Part shown: one piece after another, positions 50,201 through 59,161 of the stretch
How the letters are laid out: each line of letters begins with the position of its first letter
Position numbering within the stretch: the stretch's first letter is position 1
Source of the DNA: Serilophus lunatus
Taxonomy: Eukaryota > Chordata > Aves > Passeriformes > Eurylaimidae
Direction of reading: 5' to 3'
Length of the DNA: 64,000 bases
NCBI GenBank assembly: GCA_013399895.1
Contig: VXBA01005476.1
Coordinates: 762,198-826,197 of the forward strand
Position numbers and translations under genes: made by a program
Notes under the pieces: model-generated
Database searches by the model: none
What the model saw: the letters and a program-made list of their open reading frames with translations, nothing else
Told to the model about the DNA's origin: nothing

Positions 50201-53200
50201 CTGCCAGTGACACCCACTGCAGTTAATGGAAGGAGAAACTTCCAGCAAATGAGTTTCACACAGGGAAAGGGGACCAGGCTTGCTTGGATGATGCAATAAA
50301 TTAATTTTTCTTGCACTGTGTAAATCGTAAAGCAGATAATAACATATCTTGGCCACTTAATAAAGTCTGAATCAGGTTGTATTGTAGTCTATAGCTGCTG
50401 TAATATTTTCTCCACAATACAACGTCTGAATGAAACTGTGCACCTCCTCTGTGATACTGCTGTGGATCAAAGGTGAGTAAAAATGACTCACTACTTCAGA
50501 CTGGCAAAAGAGATACTATTTATATTTGAATGAAAATAATCTACACATTTTGTTTCAGAAAGGTGAAAAGTACTTAAAATTTTTGAGAATTTCAGGGCAC
50601 GTTTAATGAAAAATATCATGAAAAAGGAGAAGCAGTGGTGAAAAACACCGATTTCATTGATTCTGTATTTTTCAAGAGAACAGTCTCATGTAAAACAATT
50701 TGCCATGTTCATATTAGATGTGTTTTTACTGTGGCCTTCTTAATGGAGCTGCAGCTGCTCTCCTGTCTTAACTCACCACTGTTCAGCCTGTGCTTGAAAT
50801 TAGAATATCTGTATTAAATTACATTTTGTTCCACTCACACATTTGTATAGTTTCATGTTCCTCCCAAACCACCATTCATACTACTCTGTATTCAGCTAAT
50901 AAGGTCAGTTACTTCCTCACTTGCTCACTTAAATCTTACAAGCAACATCTTCCTCTAAATTATTTATAAAAAGACAAACAGGATTCCAGGCTTTGTCAGC
51001 CTTCAAGTAAAACAGAGGTCCTTAGGCACAACAATTATGATCATTATCTAGCTTGTGAAATAAACCCCTTCCTAGACTGAGAAAAACTTGATAAATATTT
51101 TGCATTTCTTGGAATGTTTCCGTTTTTACCTACTCCTGCTGGTGCTGAGCATAAGCAAAGCAAGGGTCATTCCATCTCCATGCAGCCTGTGCACATCCAG
51201 GGATAAATGTCTCATTGCCTGGTGCAGGAGGGATGGGAACAGATGTCAGAGTGAGGACCTGTGGCTGCTCTGAGCCACTGCTAAGCTACTCTGGTTTCTG
51301 TTATCTGCCTTGTAACCTTTTTGGCCAGCCCTTCCTCCCCTCTGTTTTATGCACCGTTGGTCCTTCTGGTTGTTAGTCTGCTCCCAAACAAGCCTTGGGC
51401 ATCTGCCCTTGTGCTGACAGCACAGTTCTTCAGGCACACGGGAACTTGCTGCTGTGAAGGGGATTGGGATCAGGGCTGGCTGGGGCACCATGTGGGGTTA
51501 CGGATTTCTCCATCCCGTGGTTGGACCCGTACATCGTGTTGGGAGCACTAATCCCCCATCACCTCTCTCTTCCCCCAGCAAATCTGCTCCAGCTCCCCCC
51601 GGCCCAGCCAAGGACTCCCTGAGCAGTTAAGCATCTTTTGATTACAAAACACATTGCCACAACCTGCCTTCCCTAACACAAGTATGCATGTAAAACATGA
51701 ACTATATAATGACTGTAATATATATAATTACATCCTATTCATAATGTATAATTAATATTAAAGTAATTCTCATACAAAAAAAAATTACAGAACAAGCACA
51801 CGTTTCTCCTTCTGGGGAAAGTGGAGAAGACAAACATGTGAATGATATTAGTCAGAGTGTTTTACCACACTATGAAAAGGTGCCAACATACAATGATTAC
51901 AAGCCCAGCTCGAGAGTAAAACAGGCAGCATTTAACACTAGTGGTAATATTTATAATCCACCTGCAACAGGGAGGGACCGTGTACACCATACAGTGCTTG
52001 CTGGGAAGCAGATTATAAGCTTTTTCCAGTATAAACTACTGCAAAAATCGACCCAGCCTTGTCTTGATGCTTCACAGGGAGTCACCAGCTTAAAACACTT
52101 TCTGTATGGCCGTAACCTGTTGTTTCTGAAGGGGAGTTGAGGGGTTTTGAGAGCTGAGCGCTGCCCGGGGCCCCTACAACCCGTCTGGAGGTGGCTGCTC
52201 CTGGTGTTCCCTGGTCTCTTCCTCCTGGGCTCCATCTCCGGTGGGACCGCAGTGAGGGCTCCATCCTCCCCGGCTGTTGGGGGCCAGGGGCAAAGCTAAG
52301 CAAACAACCAAGAGCCAGCAGCTACAGCTGCTGGAGGATGGATTTCCCTTCTCCTGGAGGCGAAGTTGCCCGACTTACCCTTTTTCCAGCTGAAATCAGG
52401 AGTCATTTTGGTCTACACGCCTTTCTGGTCATGGACAGTCCTACCTGCATTCCCCTGTTTAGAGAGGCAGTGAGTCATTGGGGTCATTAAGGAGATCAGT
52501 CGTCAGGTATTAAGGCTGGGGGCGTTTTTCTCCATTATTTAGTATTCACACTCAGAGAAGGAATGCGAGAATAGTGGCTGCTAATTACCAAACTGGGTGT
52601 TAATGGAGCACTTCGGACGGCCCATCGCAAATGCCTTTGTGCCAAGAAGACAAGGTTATGCAGCCTCACAGACTGGTTCCTTCTTGGACCTACTTAAATC
52701 CGGAGCTGTTTCCCTCTTCTGGTTTTCGTCAAAATCGGATTCACTTGACTTTTCTGAGTATACTGATATCTTCATATGACTAGAGAAAATTCACATCATC
52801 CTGAAAGGAATCTGAAATAGCTCCCAAATGAAGAGTCATATCCCATCCAGCATCACTGCGAGGACACTATTTTTTCTGTAAAGAAGCTCACTAAGCAGAC
52901 ATGCTGACCATCAGCAACTGCACTGCAGTGGACCTGTGACCACCCCAGCTTTCAGGATGGGACTGACAGATTATCAGGATTTCTTTTGCCGTAGATTAAA
53001 AAAAAAAAAAAAAAAAAAAGAAGGGGATTTCTTGTAACCAGTTTTATTCTTCTTTAGTTGGATAATTCACCACAGCAATCGCTGAGTACAGAGGAGATCT
53101 TCTGGTTTCTTATACTGAAAAGCAGATAGAAAGTTTCCTTCTGATATTTTCAGCCAAACTTTGTCTTGGAAGGTGTTTCACCTTCACTGCATAAAGTATT

Positions 53201-54007
53201 TAATTTGCCAGAGAGCAGATTCTCACACTGTGGACATGCAGCCCATAAATGTACAGAAATTGTGTATAGAATGTACAGAAAAATGTACAGAAAATGTACA
53301 GGCTGTGCTGGGAAGAAAATTACAACTTTTCAGTACTGAATGCTGGAGGCATACCTTGCATGTAAGCAGCAATGTTATTTGCAATTCACTTTTGCCAATA
53401 TCTTTCTCTAAAATGAGAGTGCTATTGTCCACACAAGTTCAAGGAGATATTGAGTCCCCATGGTCCCTTAAATCCTGTTAGCCCTGTAGCTCAATGGCTG
53501 TTACAAAAAAGACGAAGAGCACATTTGTACACCGTGGATGTTTCCACCAAGAAGTCTGACCTACAGAAACTAGAAACATTTCCAAAATATCCATGCAGGC
53601 TGGAGACACAGGATAACGGTACTCAAGTTCATGCACACTTAAACCTAGAGCCTGTAGACCTTTCCTAAACTTACTGAGTGAGAGCAGAGTCTGGATAACA
53701 AAGTCTGGCAAAGAGAACTATATAAAATACCACTTTTATCCTGCTCTTGCCAAAATAATTAATTTCATTTTCATCTACTTTCGTCCAGCACAACAGGGAT
53801 AAATACATGAGAGTGGAGCAAAGAGGCCAGGAATCAAACTTTCTCTAGGACGCATTGGTTTTGGCGATCAGGCTCTCCTCACCCCAATCTTACCTCCAGG
53901 GAGTCATCAGCATTCACCATCCAGCAGTCCGTCCAGGTAGATGTCACCAAAAACCCAGCAGAGAAAAAAGCAAAAAAGCAGCCCACATATTGGAGGAAAA
54001 ACCTCAT
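47090..54007 (-). CDS. CLDN16: Claudin-16, complete five-exon CDS
   Basis: Tight-junction membrane protein which in mammals forms the paracellular Mg2+/Ca2+ pathway of the renal thick ascending limb. CDS is the join of 54007-53894, 49324-49222, 48977-48813, 47744-47553 and 47229-47090 (114+103+165+192+140 nt), with no internal stop, giving 237 residues against 235 for the short human form. Order: short cytoplasmic N-terminus; TM1 about 5-24; ECL1 with the claudin signature GLWWEC at 45-50 and second cysteine C61; TM2 about 80-100; cytosolic DCVKFLPDEP at 101-110; TM3 about 114-134; ECL2 with QYKFGWSCWLG at 159-169; TM4 about 168-190; cytosolic tail with SLRKGYS and terminal MYAVDTRV, a PDZ-binding end for ZO proteins. 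All introns are GT-AG with phases 0,1,1,1. A TGA lies in frame 15 nt upstream of the ATG. It converges on TMEM207, as in mammals. Identity is very firm. Confidence 0.96.
47553..47744 (-). CDS. CLDN16: CLDN16 coding exon 4 (ECL2 and TM4)
   Basis: A 192-nt exon beginning after CCTGCAG and ending at AGAG before GTGAGG. It encodes LPGITGSVWYAVDVY, the ECL2 stretch with N-V-F-L-G-I-Q-Y-K-F-G, and TM4 (WLGMAGSLGCFLSG to TCCMYLF). The inner CCCAG seven bases after the true acceptor is not used: only the earlier site keeps the frame and the P-G-I match. Confidence 0.95.
48435..48545 (-). mobile_element. MIR/CORE-SINE fragment in CLDN16 intron 3
   Basis: Read on the minus strand, this carries TGGTTTGGTTCCTGGCTCTG and TGTGTGACCTTGGGCAAATC followed by ACTTAG, the core of the ancient tRNA-derived MIR SINE. 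It is inactive, diverged and lies between CLDN16 exons 3 and 4. Confidence 0.75.
48813..48977 (-). CDS. CLDN16: CLDN16 coding exon 3 (TM2 and TM3)
   Basis: A 165-nt exon after a CTGCAG acceptor and before a GTATTC donor. It encodes residues 73-128: KLVLTRAMMITADIL, a hydrophobic second membrane segment, the intracellular LDCVKFLPDEP loop, and TM3 reaching MLLIAG. Phase 1 at both ends. The intracellular loop is essentially identical to mammalian claudin-16 and separates it from other claudins. Confidence 0.96.
49222..49324 (-). CDS. CLDN16: CLDN16 coding exon 2 (ECL1 claudin signature)
   Basis: A 103-nt exon between a pyrimidine-rich TTTTCAATTCAG acceptor and a GTATGT donor. It encodes VSTKCRGLWWECVTN, then a C-D-E-Y-D segment and AEHP. 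It carries the claudin hallmark W-GLW-C-C with cysteines at residues 50 and 61, which form the conserved ECL1 disulphide. It enters in phase 0 and leaves in phase 1. Its length and residues follow mammalian claudin-16 closely. Confidence 0.96.
52998..53019 (+). repeat. (A)22 tract
   Basis: An uninterrupted run of 22 A in CLDN16 intron 1. I see no SINE or LINE body immediately upstream, so it is either a simple repeat or the tail of an unrecognised retrocopy. Confidence 0.95.
53248..53301 (+). repeat. Short tandem repeat, ATGTACAGAA units
   Basis: Four recognisable units of about 11 bases built on AATGTACAGAA, one pair separated by a decayed copy (TTGTGTATAG). In CLDN16 intron 1. No coding or regulatory meaning can be assigned. 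Confidence 0.85.
53894..54007 (-). CDS. CLDN16: CLDN16 coding exon 1 (TM1, start of ECL1)
   Basis: Starts at the ATG at 54007 (G at -3) and encodes 38 residues, beginning MRFFLQYVGCFFAFFSAG and ending in NADDSLE. It covers the N-terminus, TM1 and the WTDCWMV start of the first extracellular loop. The donor GTAAGA follows at 53893, leaving phase 0. The upstream frame meets TGA five codons before the ATG, which decides the start. Confidence 0.95.
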
Positions 54008-54420
54008 GCCAGCAGGTGCTCAGCACATCCAGGGGAGCAAGAACAACAGTGCCCAGCTTTGTTCTTAAAGCTGAGGCAGAGACAGAGCCTTAGTGTCCTA
54101 GATCACCACCACCACCCTCTCCTAGGGACCGTGAACAGCAGGAACTTCTCACTTGTGCAGATGCCATCTGTTAGTGATGGCTGCAGAAGCAGTGCCCACC
54201 CTCCACAGGCTCTGGAGGAGGGTGAGAGTGCCCACGGGAGCTGCCGCAGCCAATCCGTCCTGCACCGTTAAAGATCTTGTCATGCTTGACTGAAGAGAAA
54301 TGGCGTTGTGCAGAAGTGACATGCAGGTAACTGGAGTCCTAGACTTGCAGGGAAAGCAAGTATCATGCCAGGTTTTGTCAAAGTAGGGATTAGAAAAAAG
54401 AATCAAAATTTATTCTTCAG
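54008..54420 (-). promoter_or_regulatory. CLDN16 5' flank / presumed 5'UTR and promoter
   Basis: This is the stretch immediately upstream of the CLDN16 start codon. It is moderately GC-rich and contains a short ACC/CCT run near 54110 but no CpG island, as expected for a tissue-restricted epithelial gene. I cannot place a transcription start or a convincing TATA box, so the assignment rests on position only. Confidence 0.3.
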
Positions 54421-54839
54421 AGCAGAAGTTTTGAGCACTGCTGATGTGCACATGTGTGTTTATTCCTGCTCTTTGGGTCACGCTTGAGTAGGGAGCAACG
54501 ATAAAGTGTCTTGCTGTAGATCCCAGGCCCCTTTGTTAGCCTGCTGGTCTCTGATGCAGTAATGATCTAGTTCAATGCAGGAATGTCATTGGGGAAGGAA
54601 GGGGAAAGGTACGGTTCAGAAGCAACACCATCTACCATCCCAGCTCACATACGGAGCTCTACATTCTGCATCTGAGCAAAACCTCAATACTTCTCATGCC
54701 CCAGGTTTCATTTTGTTCATGGTATGAGTACAGCTCCCATGTGAAAATTTTAATATTTTGAATATAGTGGCAGTCTGGAAGATTTTGGATTTTCCCTGCT
54801 TGCTTACTGTGATTACAACCTTCCTTTTTTTTTCTGCAG

Positions 54840-54937
54840 GACTCCTCAGGGGAACAGGCGTCTCTCAGCACAGGCTGCCAGGGACAGAAGGTCAGGGCCT
54901 CTATAAGAAGCTTCTCGATGTCTCCTCTGACACAGTG
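54840..54937 (+). other. Candidate cryptic exon upstream of CLDN16
   Basis: A 98-nt segment between a near-perfect acceptor (CCTTCCTTTTTTTTTCTGCAG) and a good donor (GTG|GTAAGA). Two frames stay open. One encodes LLRGTGVSQHRLPGTEGQ followed by GLYKKLLDVSSDTV. The protein is not recognised. It may be an untranslated exon of a plus-strand transcript, possibly lncRNA or an upstream exon of a gene further right such as CLDN1, or it may be a splice-site coincidence. Confidence 0.25.
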
Positions 54938-57689
54938 GTAAGAAATCCATAAGGACTCCAGAGCACCTTTCGGGAAAACCAAAGGGGAATGTGACAGGAA
55001 AGTCCTCTTACCCCGAACTTACAAATACACAGAAACCATCGCATCCTCAATGATCTTTATCTTTGAATATAAAGAGAAGCAGTAACAGGCTGAAGACCTG
55101 CCTTGAGTGGGCAAATCTTCAACACAGGGCAGAGGAGCAGATTTTTTTGCTCTACTTTCAGCTCTGCTTACAGTCGCTTGCCCAAACTGACAGTGTCTGT
55201 CATCTCAGCTGTCACCTCCAGATGGAGCCAAGCGGTACCTTTACAGAATTGCTCAAAGCTTCCTCTTCATCAGCATGCCCCTCTGAATAGTGTAGCAAGG
55301 AGAAATTCATTATTCTTACAATATATAACCTGTATAATTCCTAACCATGGAATAGGTCCTCAGCACATGCTTTGAGATACTTCAGTGGAGAATAAAAGTC
55401 CCAGTTAATAAAGCAGGAGACTCTGCAGCTTTGTCTTTCTGCTTTCTGTTTCTTAATTCCATTTAGAAGCTTACATGTGAGGAACTTTACTGCTTCCTTC
55501 CTTGCTAGCTGCATGTCTTGATGTGGTTATGTCGACATGATGCTTTCTGCTGAGTTTTCTGGTATCCAAATGTCTGTGTCAGTCAAAGAAATCTTCATAA
55601 TTTTCACTTCATGGGTTTCTGTGACAAGGGTAGATTTGTATTTTTAACATTCTGGCCCACAGGGACATGACAATATCAGCAAGTTCCATAAAGGACAATG
55701 ACTTTCATTAGCCATATTTATACAGATTGCATTTATATGAGACAGGTACTGACAATATACATCATCTTCCTATACTTGTCTTGCACTGTATTTGGTGCAT
55801 GGTGAAAGTGTCTCAATACAAGCCTGACAGACATGGAAAGTGAAAATCTTCCAGGGGAAGAGCAGGGCCATGCTAATAGCCAGAGAGGTTTTCAAGGTTT
55901 TCAGAGGGGTTTTTGTGATGGGCACATCATACTCTGTTCTTCCAGTTTAGCCCATTTAATTTCTATGTATATCAGACCAAAGAGCAAACTTCACTAAGGG
56001 ATGCAGGCATCATGTGAGCTACCGGTGCAGCCTGTGCTTCACTCCATCTCTCCATAGCTGCTACGGTAGCTCTGTCAAAGTCTTGTTTATTTTCCATATG
56101 CCCAGCAATTTGTGTTGCTGTCCCAGCTCCATCCACCTCCTTGTGTTCACCTTCCCTCCAGGGCAAGGCAGGAGAGTGGCCCTTCCTGGAGCAGGATGCT
56201 GGTGCTTCCCTGGACATGAGTCACTGGGGCACAGGAAGTGGCTCCTGCCATTTGCATCTAGCACAGGAGCATCCTCACCTCAGCAGCAGAGCAGGTCAGG
56301 ATCCTCCCGTTTTCCCTGGTGTAAGACTGCTCCAGAGTGTGCAACACAATGAACGTGGTTTACAATTTTTCACATGATGGAGAGGCCAATCCCATATCTG
56401 GTCCTTCTTTAGGTCCATGTCTCCAAACAATCCCACGGAATCAGCTGGAGTTACTGAAAAGAATACAATATTCTTTATTCAGTAGAAACTGGCAAGGTAC
56501 ATGCTTAATACTCTTTACTGAAAACAAGTCAGCACCTTCTTGAAGCAAAATCTGTAGCAGTTTCCCATCATAGTCTGCTTTCCTAACTTGCGTGACAGAT
56601 GTCCCCTCAGTTTCAGAAAACAGCTCTCTCAAAATAACCTCCCAAGATGTCTTTGTATAGCCTAAAACCCAGCTGATATGACTCAGTGTAGCTTTCCAAT
56701 GAATTCGTAGGCTGTACTACATATGCTAACTGTACTCTGACACTAACAAAAGCATGAGGATATCCTAATACTTAATTGTCAGAGCTTGGCCTTGTCAGGC
56801 TCTTGCTTTGTGTGGTATTGATGCCTCAAAACTTTGCCTTATCACCTTGACTACACACACCCCCAGCTCTGACGCGATGCACCGAGTTAGTTGAATTTGT
56901 TACTCATTAACACAAGGTGGTCTGCGCTCTCCCCTAAAGCCAAGCTATTATGTTAGAGAGAGCAACAAAAGCTACTGCCAGTCTTGGGAGGATCGTAGTT
57001 GGTTGTCACCTGTCTACCTACGAAACCATTTTTGCAGCAACACCACAATGAGGTCACAGTCCGGTGAGCACGGAAGGTTTGTGTTCTCCCTTTACTTCCA
57101 CAGTGTCTAATATATAGTGTAGCAGAGGGCCTTGAGCAAGAAGGAAGTGTTGATGCTGCACATTAATGCATGAAATACAGACCTCACTGCAAGCAGCCAA
57201 GCAACCAGTGAGGTGACTCATGTTCAGGGCCAGGGGCTTGTCCAGCAGGCACAGTTCAGGTGTCAGAGGTGATGGACAGCTTGGAAGGGGTTTCCCTAAG
57301 AGCTCTCCTGCTCCATGGACTTGTCTGTCCAACCCTTCCCACTCCTCCCTCCTGGCTGTACCCCCTCCATTCTCCTGCTTCATATACCACCATCCGTGGC
57401 CCTTGAGTGTCTTCATCTCCAGTGCAGTGCTCCTTGGACATGAGATGTGTTCACAGATGAATTACAGAGCAGTGTGTCAGATGTAATGTATCGCTTCAGC
57501 CATACTTACATGGTCACAGACCCCTGGGCTTAAGCTTGGTGTTAACTCAGTAACATGCAGAAAACAATAAGACTTCTGCACAATCAGTGACTTTTCAAGT
57601 GGGTAATATATAGAATTAAAAGAAAAGAGGAAAGAAAAGTCATTTTCTAGTAGACAGGAGCTTAAAGGATTGGTAAGGAAAAACCGTGC

Positions 57690-57716
57690 CTGTGTGTGTC
57701 TGTGTATACACACAGG
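57690..57716. repeat. Imperfect TG/CA palindromic microsatellite
   Basis: A TGTGTGTGTCTGTGTATACA core that continues into CACACAGG: alternating purine-pyrimidine with near dyad symmetry around TATA. Simple repeat only. Confidence 0.6.
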
Positions 57717-57899
57717 TATGATGCTTGTATGCACTCCTTTTAAACAGCTTTTCTAATCAGTCCGACACAATAAAAGCTAAAATAAGCATTTCAACACAGT
57801 CTTCTCAGGCTCCTAAAGTGCAGTGCGCCTTCCTTTCAGTACAATAAATTTAGTTTTATGGCTGCCTATGAAATCCCACAGCTGAGAAACACGTATTCC

Positions 57900-57975
57900 C
57901 AACGAGGTATTACTAACCCCATTTAGAGCTGAGGAAAACGAGGCCCTAACAAAGTGCCTCTAGAGAGAGAGTGAG
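57900..57975 (-). mobile_element. Possible MIR-like fragment
   Basis: The plus strand reads ACCCCATTTAGAGCTGAGGA then AAACGAGGCCCTAAC, resembling the complement of the MIR segment around CTCAGTTTCCTCATCTGTAA. It is short and diverged. Confidence 0.35.
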
Positions 57976-58987
57976 GAGTCACAGTTCCGCTCCTCTTTAA
58001 CACCGGGGCAGGACTCTCTGCCTGGGTGTGGCAAGATCCTTATCAGTGAAAACATGTGTGACCATTCGGGTTTCCTGAAAGCCTCCAAAGAATATGCAGT
58101 GCCGTCACTGCATACCAGCTCCACGAGGCGTGTATTGGCGGAGGAGCCGGGTAGTGGATTAGACACACCTTTTCTCGGCATGTCACTGGTTCCAGTGCAT
58201 AGCCCTCGTTCCCAAGAACCCCGGGGGCTGTTATGTCCTGCCACGTCCCAGCGGCGTCATCCTCATCCAAGCGTGCATTTCCCAGTATGAGCCTTTCCCG
58301 TGTCCTGATGCAAAGATGATAAAGTGCAAGTGAAGTACAAGGTCCGCACCATTATTAGGAGTCGTGCAGGAAGGAAAGGGAGAGCAGCGTAAATATTTAT
58401 CTCTTTTCAGAATACCAGAGAAAAGCACAGGAAAAAAGGTCCCTTGGTGTAAGGGGTTTGTACTGTGCCTGTGCTCTGGACGGTCCTCAGGACGACGGCT
58501 CACCTTAGCTGAGAGGGGCAGTACCTGCATTTCACCCTGCGGCGCTCTCCTGGCTGAAATCCAGCCCCTCTTGTGACTCACTTCACAAGAAACATCCGTT
58601 TCAGACCTCTGTGCCCCTCGCTGCTACTCACCAACCTGCTTATCAGGGTGATGAAAGACCCTCTAAGAGACTCATCGAGGAGGGGGTAAAAGTAACTACT
58701 GAATTAGAAATGCACAGTCTGGTAACAGGATGTTTGATCTGCTATAATAAGCCAAGGAGGACGATAGCTGAGGCTCGGGAAAAACAGTTGCTGCTGCGAT
58801 TCACATAGATCACGAGCACAGGACAGTTTTGAAACCTAGTTAGATGAGTCGGGATCAGGTTTGGGTACAGGATTTGCAAGGGGTTTCCCTGCAGATCTCT
58901 GGGGCTGTGACTCTTAAAATCAGTGTCTGCCCACCTGACTGTGTCCCTCTCCACACACTCATTATCCCCTTTCTGTTTAATACCCAG

Positions 58988-59161
58988 GATCCAAACTATA
59001 TATCGAACACTGCCCACAGCTGATGCATAGCGACCCCCAGGTCTGCCCCCACACTGAGGTGCTGTACCCTCTGTGCACAAACTGGCTCTGGAAAGGGGGA
59101 GAAGCCGACTGTAACGACTCCTATGAGACCACCCTCTCACTCCAGCTGTCTCCATGTGCAG
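58988..59161 (+). other. Candidate Cys-rich cryptic exon
   Basis: A 174-nt segment between TCCCCTTTCTGTTTAATACCCAG and GCAG|GTAGGT. One frame is open for exactly this span, with stops just outside both splice sites. It encodes SKLYIEHCPQLMHSDPQVC, then LYPLCTNWLWKGGEADCNDS and LSLQLSPCA: five cysteines, four of them spaced, and one N-D-S sequon, which suggests a secreted or extracellular piece. It is not recognised. The opposite strand is also open here, so the openness may reflect base composition. Confidence 0.25.

Larger units (their letters stand above)
49325..53893 (-). other. CLDN16 intron 1
   Basis: A 4.6-kb GT-AG intron between the TM1 exon and the ECL1 exon. It contains the A22 tract, the ATGTACAG tandem repeat, an AT-rich stretch at 51.7 kb, and a GC-richer block around 52.15-52.3 kb. 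No other exon was recognised. Confidence 0.85.
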
